Below are positions 1-11,064 of a stretch of DNA of 64,000 nucleotides, in pieces. How positions within the stretch are numbered: the stretch's first letter is position 1; every line of letters begins with the position of its first letter. A program made the translations under genes and the position numbers. Source of the DNA: Ailanthus altissimus (Eukaryota; Streptophyta; Magnoliopsida; Sapindales; Simaroubaceae); contig OX327696.1 of assembly GCA_946807835.1 (NCBI GenBank), forward strand, positions 5,902,501 to 5,966,500. The letters run 5' to 3'. The notes below the pieces were generated by a model, which was given only the letters and a program-made list of their open reading frames with translations, was not told where the DNA came from and searched no databases.

Positions 1-279
1 TAAAAAATATCGTCTATATACATACGCATACTTTTGTTGCTCCATTTTTGATTCTTTTTTAATTCTTTATCTTAACAGTAAATGTTCTTATGAAGATTAT
101 ATTAGGTAAATTATAGAAAAATATGATATAAACAATTGATATACACTATTATAAAAATAATTTTCACTAACATAAAAATAAACATTAGTGAATGATTTCA
201 TTAACACTGTTTTATAGTATTAGTATTACTCAAATTAGAAATTTGCTGAAATTATATATAAATTTTATAAATCTTTAAC
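1..279. other. AT-rich flank without a gene
   Basis: Strongly AT-rich sequence with no convincing reading frame, RNA gene or known repeat end. I see nothing here that can be named. Confidence 0.6.
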
Positions 280-379
280 ATCATGGTATCAGTGAGTCAC
301 TGAGTCTATAGTATCAATGAATTATTGACACTATGATATCAATAAATCTCTGATACTATAGTATCAGTGAATCTCTAAC
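280..379 (+). repeat. Four tandem copies of a 25-bp minisatellite unit
   Basis: Four consecutive 25-bp units (280-304, 305-329, 330-354, 355-379) share a core close to TATAGTATCAGTGAATC and differ at a few positions each. The array is short and has no coding capacity. It may be a remnant of a larger satellite or slippage product. Confidence 0.75.
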
Positions 380-1550
380 ACTATTATATTAAAAAAATTA
401 TTTAATTAAATATTTTTTAAATGAAATTTAAATTATTAGAACAGAATTTTAAATTTATTTATAAACTACAAATTCATACATAAATAACACATTTCAATAA
501 ATATCAAATTATTTATTTATTAAAATAAATAAAATTATAATTATCAAAACAACCAAATTAAATTTCATAAACAATATAAAGTATGTTAAATTAAATCTTA
601 AAAAATTAAGATAGTTCCATAAGCACATCTGTTAAGATTATTAAACTTGAATAAGTGGCTAACATTGTGCACAAAAAGACGTTGCAACAATGTTGGATGT
701 GTATGTGCCAAGTTTATTGGCATCTCTTGGAGACAAGAATTCGAAGTCTTCCATTGTGTTTAGCCATCCATTCTCGACAAAAAAAAATCCATCAATAAAC
801 AAACAAACTCCAAAAAAACAAAACTTGCAATCAGTGAAAAACTAAGTGCTAAACAGATAGCCCAATCACAGCAAAGACAAGGAATTTGGCCCCGTCTTGT
901 GGAGTTAATCCTGAATTTTTCTTTTTAGGCTGTTAAAGGTAGTGTTAAAAAAATAAAGCCATTATACTAGATCTTTTGCTTTACAAACTTATTGAGAAAA
1001 GAAGAGTCTAAACAAAAGTAATAAATCAAAGAAAGAGGCAGCCAAAACTAATAGCTTACAAGAACTATTTTCATATCAGCCATCGGAATATTTTAAAAAT
1101 GTTTCACATATATTCCTCATTCTTTTTTTATTGGGTACTTTCTCGCCTGCATAACAATCATTGCTCTTAGATCGTAGTACGAATTCTATTTGTTTAGAAT
1201 TGTCTTAAACAGGGCATAAAATATCTCCAAGGTACTCATCCAGAAAAAATGAAGATAAAATAAATGAATTTAATTGGTCGGGAAAGTAACATCAATTGAA
1301 TTTTCGTTTTATGCATCTTGTCTCAATGTGCTATCAACTGCTTTGTCAAAAGGATTTCTCATTCCACATCGAGAAATAAATTGATCATAAGAGCTTTCTT
1401 TGTTCAACTGTCACCATCAATATGTTCAACTCTACAATAACAGATACCACCAAATCAGTTGTATGTCAATAGAACAACATTCTGAAAATTACACATGCAT
1501 GAGGAAAGCCTTATAATTTTTTAGTAAATTGAAAAATTACTAAAAAATAT
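380..1550. other. Intergenic sequence, nothing recognised
   Basis: AT-rich sequence with scattered stops in every frame. The part from about 600 to 1500 is less AT-rich and could be old transposon debris, but I could not match it to any other part of the window or to a known family. Confidence 0.5.
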
Positions 1551-2012
1551 GAAGAATGTCAAAGAAGTGGTTCCAAAGTCCTTAAGGATATTTTAGTAAA
1601 ATCAGACAGAAAGAAAATGAAACAGAGAGAATACGCATTCTTTCATTTCTTATTTTCTTTCTTGAGCCGATTTCGAGAGAATAGTCTAGAGTGTTATCTG
1701 TTCTTCTTCTCTATGTATTGTGTAACAAATCTTGTAACTCGGTGATCTGAAAGTATTCTATTTATCTTATGTTGTAATCTTGGTTCAAATAGTGAAAAGG
1801 CTCTACTATTTGGAGCTCGAATGGATGTAAATTTCAAATAGAAATTGATCTCACTAATTGTTTGTGGTCTTGAGACCTCGTGTGGATTTGTTATTTCTTA
1901 GAATTTTTCTGGTCATATGTTGATTTTACAATATATTTACTTTGTAAAAAGCCACTTCAAGTATTTTGGAAGTAAGGAATACGATCATTAATTAATATAT
2001 GTAATATATGTA
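1551..2012 (+). repeat. Copia-B 3' LTR-like segment, copy 1
   Basis: This segment recurs at 7921-8312 and 17420-17932, with the same order of blocks and only scattered differences. In the other two copies it directly follows the C-terminal end of a Copia-B pol region, which is why I read it as the 3' LTR or 3' tail of that element. Exact LTR ends (TG...CA) were not found. In this copy no pol remains are seen upstream. A short block with a TATA-like stretch, present in the copy at about 17520-17570, is missing here and in copy 2. Confidence 0.6.
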
Positions 2013-2957
2013 TTTGTCTTGTAATATTTAACATAAATATGTAACATGATTTTATTAAATTGTTGTATGAATGATGAGATATCTTTAATTCATTAAAGTG
2101 TATTTATTGTGCTTAATTAATTTCAAGATTTACTCGTTAAGTTTTTTCTAGACTATAGTATTTACTTCTTCAAATGTACATTTCTATTTATTTTCTCAAT
2201 CAAAGAAATGATTCAATTATGTTTGATGTTTAAAATAATGTCATTATTTAAGTACTAAATAATAATAGGTTCTAAGTCAATGGACCTGACTCTATGCACT
2301 GCTTTATTTAATTGGCAAGACAATTGAGTTCATCGGGTTTAACGGGTCTTTTCATTTAGCTATGATATTCAATTCTGGTGGCTTTGTTAGAATATGTATG
2401 TAAGTCCGAATGCAACCTGCTGTTTGCATAATGCTATTCTAAATAAATTGTATTTGCAAATTCACCTTGTTATGAAAATAAAATGTATTTTCTCAATCGA
2501 AATCATACAACTATGTTTGATGTTTTAAATAATTATCATTAGTTAAGTGCATTTCAGGTTTTAAGGCAATAGACCTAGCTCTATCCACTGCCTTATTTGG
2601 TCTAGTGGCTTTGTTAGAATATACATGTACGTAAGTCCGAAAGCAGCCTGCTGTTTGCATAATGCTTCTAAATAAAAATGTATTTTCAAATTCACGTAAT
2701 TACAAGTTGTTACAAATTAGTTAGAAGGCTTTTTTATTTTAGCCGCCAATTAGTTATCTTATTTTAATATGATTAGGAAACCTGTGTATATATAAATACT
2801 GATGTATGAATACTACCTCTGTTGTCGAGAAAACATTTGAAGAGTCTTTTAATGCGTTTACTTTGAGAGAACGAGATAGGAATGAGAATAAATTAAGAAC
2901 GAGAATTATTACCTTATTTACTTATTTAGGAATGAGAATAGATTAGTGTTCTGGACT
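2013..2957 (+). repeat. BAHD promoter-like segment P1, no gene attached
   Basis: This block is homologous to the sequence upstream of the intact BAHD gene (18830-20005) and to 9170-10010 and 59587-60255. It contains two tandem sub-repeats, at about 2270-2440 and 2555-2672, each with a conserved stretch around GTGGCTTTGTTAGAATAT and CCGAA(T/A)GCA(A/G)CCTGCTG. A clear TATA-like box lies at 2787-2797. Downstream there is no BAHD coding sequence; at about 2958 it runs into a reversed Copia-A gag fragment. It is therefore a stranded duplicate of promoter DNA rather than a working promoter of a known gene. Confidence 0.65.
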
Positions 2958-3540
2958 TAAATCTTGAACCATTTTTTCTTCCATCTCTATATGAGAATTT
3001 TATTCTTATAGATAAACTTTCTACATTACCCTCAATTTACTTTCTTAATAGCTTTGAATTTAATGATGATTTCACATCGCTCATCATTAAACTCTCTTTG
3101 TCGTAGAGTAACGTATAAATATAGCTCTCATAACTCTTAAAAAGTGAACTCAGTAGGATAATTGTCATTTCTTCTTCTTTTATCTTGATGTTGATAGACT
3201 TAAGATCAATGATAAACTTGTTGAAGGTATTTATATGATCTTTCATTGATATACCCTCTGACATGGGCAACAGATATAGCTTCTTCTTTATATATAATTT
3301 GTTGACTAATGACTTTCGTATATAAAGAGAACCAAGCTTCTTCCGAAGACAAATCGTTGTTGTCTCCCCTGCTACTTCCCTCAGTATTTCATTGTTCAAT
3401 GACAAAACGATTGTACTGTGAGTTTTTTCTTAAATGTCCATTCTTTCTACTTCAGCCGTAGATGATTCTGACATTTTCTCATCTTCACAAGATGAAACCT
3501 ATCTTTACCAAATATTTTTTGACTAAATAACTCCTTCAGG
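2958..3540 (-). pseudogene. Copia-A gag fragment, reversed (unit 1)
   Basis: The open stretch 3037-3405 on the minus strand encodes about 120 residues clearly related to the gag (UBN2/Retrotran_gag_2 type) of the better-preserved Copia-A at 41899-42630. Shared landmarks include LREVAGE near the start, the LYIKKKLY block, MKDHI.TFNK and LLSSL.KSYES. The N-terminal part of gag is decayed. At about 3505-3540 the gag piece is joined to a short, also reversed, piece of the pre-integrase region (the SQKTFGED part of Copia-A pol), so an internal deletion preceded the present arrangement. The same junction occurs at 14905-14944 in the next unit. Confidence 0.8.
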
Positions 3541-4339
3541 TGCGAACTTAGAGAGTCTCACAATATGAAGTATACTTGTTGAGCATTGGAGTAGTGAAAT
3601 ATGACAAACAATTTGATCTAAGAAAATTTTAGAAAGCATAACATGTTTCAAGATCTCTCAAGAAGCACACTTGTAAAAGGCATAGGAGTTAATCTTATAA
3701 ATTAAATAAATAATGGTTATTTATTTAAAATGTTGACAAGTGGCTAGCATGGCAACATGTATGATTGACAAATAGCAAAGAATGTTTAACATAAGGCAAT
3801 GTATACTTAACATGCGGCATGGATGCATGTCTTCTAGGTTTATAGATGTTGTCAACTTTATCATGTATACATTTTAATTTGGCTAGGTGTCAATTTTTAT
3901 TGGCCAAGTGTAAGATACTTTGTAAACGTTGCAAAGAGGTCCTTGCGTGCATTGTTCAGCCATATGTATTGAAACAAATGCGATTGTAGCATTTAAGTTC
4001 AAAAAACACATTCTTACCCATTTTTGAGATAGAAACAAGTTCAAGAGTTGAATTACATTCATTCTATATGAAATTTTGTGCTATCATTCAATCTTCGTAA
4101 TCCCATCGATTATTAAGGACTAGAATTGCCAACAATTATGCCTCTTTGTGAGCTCTAGAAATTGATTCATCACTAAATCATCTACAAGGGTGAGTTTTTA
4201 GAACTCTTAATGTAATTGATTTATATTTAATATATGCTTGTTGAATAAGAAATTAAATTTTTATTTCACTGCACATTATATATATAACATGCATTTTAAA
4301 ATTCAATAAACAAATTTTCATTTCACTACACACTCAACA
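3541..4339 (+). mobile_element. LTR-C, 3' portion (unit 1)
   Basis: This stretch is homologous to the 3' part of the 2,329-bp solo LTR at 42631-44959, starting at the shared motif AGAGAGTCTCACAATATGAA. Its right end, CACTCAACA, matches the CA-ending terminus of that LTR. The left part is missing and is replaced by the reversed Copia-A fragment. The five bases after it (AATGG, 4340-4344) resemble the AATGA before the fuller copy at 52225, as expected for a target duplication. Confidence 0.75.
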
Positions 4340-7300
4340 AATGGGTCTGACAGTTGCAGGTGCAACAGTAATTGCAATAGGTGCAACAGTAATTGCAACT
4401 AGTACAAAAATAGATAAAAAACAATTTTGGCATAAAAGGTTAAAACACTTAAGTGTACAAGGTCTACAAGAATTATGTAAACAGGGTCTAATTAATAAGG
4501 GAAAAATGAATAAGATAAATTTATGTAAACATTGTGTTATGGGTAAGCATCAATAGAATTAGTTTTAAACATGGAACATATAAAGTTGAAATACTAGAAC
4601 ATGGCACGCTAATCTTTGGGGTCCCACAAACATGCCAACCCATGGTAGGAATATGTATTTTCTTTCCTTGATTGATGATAAAGTATGGATATATTTGCTT
4701 AGGACAAAAGTTGATACTTTTAATAAATTTAAACAATGAAAAAATTAGATTAAAAATCAAACTGGTAAGAAAATCAAAGTACTTAGGACAGATAATGGAT
4801 TAGAATTTTGTAATTATAACTTTAATAATTTTTGTAAAAAATATGGATCATAAGGCATAGGACAGTAAACTACACACCCTAACAGAATTTAAATAGCAGA
4901 AAGAATGAATATGACTTTATTGAAAAACGTTAGGTATCTCTTAATTAGTTATAGCATATCCAAATATTTCTGAGGGCGGGGGGTGTAATTATGATAGTAT
5001 GTCATTTGATAAAATTTTATATTCCTAAAGAATTATGGATTTGTAGAACTATAGATTATGAAAATCTAAAAATCTTTATTATATTGCATATGCACACCAA
5101 GAGAGAGACAAATTAGAACCTATATCCTTGAAACGCGTCTTTTTAGGATATATCCTACAAAGGTAAAGGGTTATAAATTATGGGACAAGAAAATAGAGGC
5201 ATAAAATTTATGATTAGCAGAGATGTAACTTGTAATGATTCTAAAATGCCTTGTTTGGAAAAAAACAAATCAAGTGATTATAGGTTCTCAAAGTTAGCAA
5301 CAGTTCAATAAAAGTTCTTAAACTTAATAAAATTCAATTTAAGGTGAAGTTTCTTGAATCACATAAAAAAAATGATCCAAATTCTTCAAATGAAGCTGAA
5401 GAGGAACAAGAGACAAGTTAGAATAGTGAAGAAATACCATTTGGAAGTTTTAATTAAGCACTAGCAAACTACTAACTTGCTAGAGACAAAATTAAAAGGG
5501 AGGAAAAATTACCATCTAAACTCTCATATATTATAATATGAGGAGAGTATGTATTCCAAGCAATGAAAAATAGCCATGATTGAAGAAATGAAATCTCTCC
5601 TAAATAACAAAACCTATATTCTTGTCCCTAGACCCTACAATAAAAAGGTAGTTGATAGCAAATAAATTTTAAAATCAAGGAAAGTATAATCCATCTCGAC
5701 ATTGTTACTTTTAAAGAAAAATTAGTAGCTATGGATTTTTTTGTACAAGTACGGAATAGAATACATTGAAATATTTTCTCTTATTGTTAATTACACTACC
5801 ACTATAAAAATCTTGTCAATTACTATACATTAGGAATTAGATCAATTAGATTTAAAAAATATTTTTTTTTTATAGTGACTTAGATGAAGTCATTTATATG
5901 AAACAACCTTACGGTTATTAGATTAATAGTGATGAAGATTTAGTGTATCTCCTTAAAAGGTCTTTGTATAGGTTAAACAATTTCTTAGACAATGGTATAA
6001 AAGATTTGATATCTTTATAACAAAATTAGGGTTAATAAGAAGTGATTTTGATATATGTTTTTATTTCAAAAACCTTGGAACTAACTATCAATTATTTCTT
6101 CTTATATATGTTGATAATATGCTATTGTCGAGCCTAAATAAAGCTAAGGTAAAGAAACTTAAAGTTCTTCTTGAAAAAGAATTTAATATGAAAGACATAA
6201 GAGAAGTAAAAGAATCTCTGGAATAAATATTTTTAGAAAAAGGTTTAAAAATCTGTTAATTATATATCACAATAATAGTACTTCAAAAATGTAATAGTTA
6301 AGTTTGGAATTAAAGATTCTAAACCAATTAGAATTTCTCAAGTTGCACATTTTAAGTTCTCTAAAGAACAATGTCCTATCAAAAAACTTAAAAAACAAGA
6401 AATGACCAAAGTACATTATTCAAATAAAGTAGGTTCTATTATGTCTGTTATGATATATAGTAAACTTGATTTAGCTTATGCCGTAAGTGTTCTATGTAGG
6501 TACATGACCAACTCTACAAACGATCATTGGATAGGTATAAAATGGTCGTTAAGGTGCTTAAATGTGTGAGAATATTGATTGGAAATCATTGGGATATAAT
6601 TTAAAGATCAAGCCAAATGCGTAGGGTGCGCATGGATCGAATACGGAAGTAAAAGGAGGCGAAAAATGAAAAAGGGCGCACTAGGCGCCAGCGCCGCGAC
6701 GTCCAAGCGTGAGCGCTGCTGCACTCATTCCAGAATCTGAGCGCAGTGGCGCTAGGAGACTAGCGCCGTAGTGCCCAACAGATGAGGCCAGCGTCGTGGT
6801 GATGAGAGCCCAGCGCCGTGGCGCTGGAGACGGGAACTATATCCCGAAATAAGAAAACTTCCTTATTTCGTCTCCCACTTGCTCCAGGACTCCCTAATAT
6901 GACTCCCACACGTATAGGGTAAACTTAGGACGTCCCAAAGTCTATATAAAGGCTATCAATTAGTTTGTAAACATATCTTTGTGATCAAACAACGATCTTT
7001 GTGATCAAGAATAGATCTTTGTGATTAAGAGAAAGATCTTAGTGATTATCAACAATCTTTGTAGTTCTTTGTGAGAGAAAATCCCTACAATAAGAAGAGA
7101 GAGTTTTCTTTGTGATCTTTTTTATAATAGACATACTTTGTGAGTGCCTTATGATTCATAATAAGAGAAAAGTGTGATCTTGATCTGCCGTGAACGTAGG
7201 CAAGTTGCCGAACCACGTAATTATTTATGTGTTCTTCTTCTACCCCTTCTCTCTTTCTTCCTTAATTTACTTGTTTTGCATATATTGCTTGGGTGATTTT

Positions 7301-7853
7301 GCTTGTTTGTATGCTTTCGCTTCAACAGAATGGAACAACAAATTTTAATTTAATGTGTGTAAACATGAAAATAAATTGAATTTATTTAATTATATGGATT
7401 CTAATTTTCCTAGAGATAGGGATAAAAAAGATCCATTACTGTTCATATGTTTACTTTGTGTAGAAATTGTATAGTTGAAAATCTCAATTACCATTGGTAG
7501 CACTGTCAAGCATAGAAATAGAGTACGTGGCAGTGATTGAAGCAATGAAAGAGGGAGCATGGTTGCAAGGTGTATTGAGAGAGATTAAGATGGTAATTGA
7601 ACATGTCACAATTTTTTCAGAAACCAGGGTGCAATACATCTTAACAAGGACCTAAATTTTTTATAAAAGAACAAAACTTGTAGACGTAAAGTATCATTTT
7701 ATAAGAAGCTAATTGTTGAAGTTCAAATTTAGTTAAAGAAGATCCCACCAGAGGAAAATCCTATTGACATTGGCACTAAAATACCCCCCAACAAATAAGT
7801 TTAAGTATTGCTTAGACTTACCACATGTTAATCATGAATCGAAACTAGTATAG
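4340..7853 (+). mobile_element. Copia-B pol remnant (unit 1), interrupted by a solo LTR
   Basis: Broken reading frames show in order: a GAG-pre-integrase piece (4390-4556, FWHKRLKHLS...CKHCVMGK), integrase core remains (about 4600-4970, LIDDKVWIY, LRTDNGLEFCN), a reverse transcriptase (about 5690-6240, DLDEV.YMKQP, LKRSLY, LYVDN.LL) and RNase H (about 6400-6560 and 7328-7620). The frame ends with the typical C-terminal tail and a TAG at 7851-7853. Stops and frameshifts occur throughout, so it is dead. The reverse transcriptase active site reads YVDN instead of YVDD. The element is interrupted at 6565 by a solo LTR of Copia-A. Gag and protease are absent from this copy. Confidence 0.85.
6565..7327 (+). 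mobile_element. Solo LTR of Copia-A inserted in Copia-B
   Basis: A 763-bp element begins TGTGAGAATATTGATT and ends GCTTTCGCTTCAACA, the same ends as the two LTRs of the Copia-A element at 41241-49024. It lies in the RNase H part of Copia-B. The flanking five bases, AAATG (6560-6564) and GAATG (7328-7332), match at four of five positions, and the uninterrupted unit 2 copy reads TTGAATGGAACA at the same place. There is a TATA box at about 6942-6950 and a GC-rich block with many GCGC motifs near 6680-6830. No internal element sequence is present, so it is a solo LTR left by recombination. Confidence 0.92.
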
Positions 7854-7920
7854 TGAGTTTAGAAGGAAAATATAAAAAATTTTAGTATTGAATCAAGATA
7901 ATGATTTCTAAAACCAGGAT

Positions 7921-8312
7921 GAAGAATGTCGAAGACGTGGTTCCAAAGTCCTTAAGGATATTTTAGTAAAATCAGACAGAAAGAAAATGAAACAGAGAGA
8001 ATAGGCATTCTTTCATTTCCTTTTATCTTTCTTGAGCCGATTTCGAGAGAATAGTCTAGAGTGTTATCTGTTCTTCTTCTCTATGTATTGTGTAACAAAT
8101 CTTGTAACTCGGTGATCTGAAAGTATTCTATTTATCTTATGTTGTAATCTTGGTTCAAATAGTGAAAAGGCTCTACTATTTGGGGCTGGAATTGATGTAA
8201 ATTTCAAATAGAAATTGATATCAGTAATTGCTTGTGGTCTTGAGATCTTGTGTGGATTTGTTATTTGATTTGTTATTTCTTAGAATTTTTCTGGTCATAT
8301 GTTTATTTTACA
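7921..8312 (+). repeat. Copia-B 3' LTR-like segment, copy 2
   Basis: Nearly the same sequence as 1551-1945. It starts about 70 bases after the Copia-B pol stop, which supports reading it as the 3' LTR or 3' tail of that element. It is cut short at a run of TA repeats at 8313-8331. Confidence 0.65.
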
Positions 8313-8331
8313 ATATATATATATATATATG
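8313..8331. repeat. TA microsatellite
   Basis: Run of alternating A and T. An equivalent run lies at 17933-17954 in the next unit, at the same join between the Copia-B tail and the promoter-like block. Confidence 0.8.
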
Positions 8332-10010
8332 ATGAAAGAGGGAGACAAATCATTTATCATTATTCAAATATAAAAAATAAAAAAGAAAAACAAATCAGGA
8401 TTGAAGCTGCAACGCTGATCTCTGACTTTAGAAAATTTTAAAGTCAACTGTACGAGTTCTTTCATGGAAAGAAAATAACACAAATCATGCCATTAAATGT
8501 TTCACATAATAGCTCTCTTCTATTGGTGTGAATAAACAATCTTCTATTTGTTGAAAAACAAATATACTGAATGCACGAAATTTTTTATTTTCATAATAAT
8601 TTTTTACAGTATAAAGAGAACAAATTTATAAAAAATGATAAAGCTTAACTTGAAAAGCACATATTACATGATTTTTGGAATGTTATTTTCATCCGAAGAT
8701 CAATCCATGTTACTTGAAATATTCGTCCCCTTGGACTGTGCTATTTTCCTTAAGCTTAGATTGGCACAATCTTTATGTTTGAACAATGATTAATTGAGTA
8801 TTATCACATGAAACGCCGCATTTTGTGCACCCAATTTAAAATATAAAACGGCGTCGTTTCACTAAGACAATGAAACGGTGTTGTTTCATTAGCAAAATTG
8901 AAAAGAAAAAGTTCACTTTATGCTTTTAAACCCAAACGGCATGTATTAATCTTTGTCATTTTTTTATTTATTAATTCCATCATTAAGCTTTGATATATTG
9001 TGCCATAGATTAATGATAATATTTTTGTGAAAGAAAAAGCGTTACTAAGTTTTATATAGACTAAAGCATGTGATATAAACTACAAAAAATTTGTTTAATA
9101 TAAATATTTAGTTCAATTATTGAGTTATATTATAATATATGTACGTGTTCTTATTTATTATAATTAATAATTTGTTTTGTAATATTTAACATAAATATGT
9201 AACATGATTTTATTAAATTGTTGTATGAATGATGAGATATCTGTAATTCATTAAAGTGTATTTATTGTGCATAATTAATTTCAAGATTTACTCGTTAAGT
9301 TTTTTCTCAGATTATTGTATGTACTTCTTCAAATGTACATTTCTATTTTTTTTCTTAATGATTCAATTATGTTTGATGTTTAAAATAATGTCATTATTTA
9401 AGTACTAAATAATAATAGGTTCTAAGTCAATGGACCTGGCTCTATGCACTGCTTTATTTAATTGGCAAGACAATTGAGTTGATCGGGTTTAACGGGTCTT
9501 TTCATTTAACTATGTATGTAAGTCCGAATGCAACTTCACCTTGTTATAAAAATAAAATGTATTTTCTCAATTCAAATCATACAACTATGTTTGATGTTTT
9601 AAATAATTATCATTATTTAAGTGCATTTCAGGTTTTAAGTCAATATACACTGCTTTATTTGGTCTAGTGGCTTTGTTAGAATATACATGTACGTAAGTCC
9701 GAAAGCAGCCTGCTGATTGTATAATGCTTTTAAATAAAAATGTATTTGCAAATTCACGTAATTGCAAATTGTTACGAATTAGTTAGAAGGCTTCTTTATC
9801 TTAGCCGCCAATTAATTATCTTATTTTAATCTGACAAGGAAACCTGTGTATATATAAATACTGATGTATGGATACTACCTCTGTTGTCGAGAAAACATTT
9901 GAAGAGTCTTTTAATGCGTTTACTTTGAGAGACGAGATAGGAATGGCAATAAATTAAGAACGAGAATTATTACCTAATTTACTTATTCAAGAATGAGAAT
10001 AGATTAATGG
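8332..10010 (+). repeat. BAHD promoter-like segment P2, no gene attached
   Basis: Homologous to P3 (17955-20005) upstream of the BAHD gene and to P4, and longer at its left side than P1. At 8810-8888 it holds two hairpin-forming motifs: an inverted repeat of GAAACGCCGC with GCGTCGTTTC, followed by TGAAAC/GTTTCA. These are conserved in P3 and P4. The tandem sub-repeats are at about 9415-9545 (damaged) and 9605-9727. A TATA-like box is at 9849-9860. P1 and P2 stay alike until about 10000, where P2 runs into unrelated DNA. No BAHD coding sequence follows. Confidence 0.65.
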
Positions 10011-11064
10011 GCCTCACATGGGACCAAAATATTTTATAAGTAAGAAATTGGAATGCCATTTCCCCCCTTCTCCGTTAGGTTGGGACTGATGGAATGGCAA
10101 TAAAGGACAAACTTATTTGCCCTCCATTTAATGCAATTATTATTATTTTTGAAAACAAAGTGGCAAAATATTACTAATAAATAGGAAAGATAATACATCG
10201 TAGGATTTTTTATGCTATAATTTGAGATTTATTATGACATAAAAATAGATACATTGACGTCTCTTTAAACTTAAACTCTTATTAAAAAAATACCAATTAT
10301 TTCCATAATAAAAAAAATGACCCTTTCAAAAAATGGGAATACAACTCTTTTTTAACAGAAAACACCAATCTCACCAAAGAAGAAAATACAAACCCTTCAC
10401 AAATGAGAAATTATTTAACCCAAAATAAAAAGATTTTATTCTAAAAATAAAAATTACATATAATTATTTCAAATTAAACCACCCAAATTAAGGCCACGGC
10501 CAAAACCAATGAAACTAGGACATAGCAAATATGTATACATTGACGTCTCCCTAAACCTAAATTCTAATTAAAAAAAGAAGTACCAATTATTTTAAACCAT
10601 TGGAGAATAATGAATCAACGAAATTGATAGGGCTCATCCAAGACCGACCAAGTTCAAAAAAGAGTAGAGATCGATAGAGGAAGCGTTGGGAAATAAAGAC
10701 TTGCTTGGGGACGATTGGAGCAGAGGGAACTCGCCACTGGTTAAGCTTCTCAAATGAAAAAGAGGTATGGGCCAAGAACACACATACAACAGGGTCGAGG
10801 TCAGTTGGTATTGGTCAGATATACATTGGATCAAAAATGGTCCAACCCAGAGGCCAAATAATATATTCGAAAGACCTATCAAAATTCTAGCAAAGCAAGG
10901 AAAAGGTTGAGAAATGCAGAGGACCAACTAAAACTAATAGGGTCTCAGCTAAATCAGACTAGATTTAGTAAAGCATATAAAGCGGCGTGGTAATAGAGAC
11001 TCGGTTGGGGCTAAAGAGGTCAATGGCGGGTGAAGAAGCAATAAGATTGAAACTTATAAATCCT
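10011..11064. other. Insertion of unknown type with a direct repeat
   Basis: Between P2 and the reversed Copia-A there is about 1 kb absent from unit 1. An imperfect direct repeat, starting ATACATTGACGTCTC and about 55-60 bp long, lies at about 10249-10302 and 10536-10595. The stretch 10600-10990 is less AT-rich than its surroundings, but its short frames show no recognisable protein. It may be a fragment of an unidentified retroelement. No ends could be placed. Confidence 0.45.

Noticed and set aside
285..380. CRISPR-like spacing of repeats
   Set aside because: The 25-bp units are directly adjacent without spacers, and the surroundings are those of a plant nuclear genome.
2013..2957. P1 as promoter of a nearby unseen BAHD gene
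   Set aside because: I searched both strands up to 8 kb for BAHD coding remains and saw none; only Copia and LTR sequence follows.
4341..4556. ATG-started 71-residue frame taken as a gene
   Set aside because: It is the pre-integrase part of Copia-B; its ATG lies in the probable target duplication after LTR-C and is not a native start.
8250..8441. 63-residue frame after the Copia-B tail
   Set aside because: It spans a TA microsatellite and the join of two repeats, with nothing conserved in the other copies.
10587..10927. Overlapping frames on both strands in the unit 2 insert
   Set aside because: Neither strand shows a recognisable domain, both are short, and the region has no partner elsewhere in the window.
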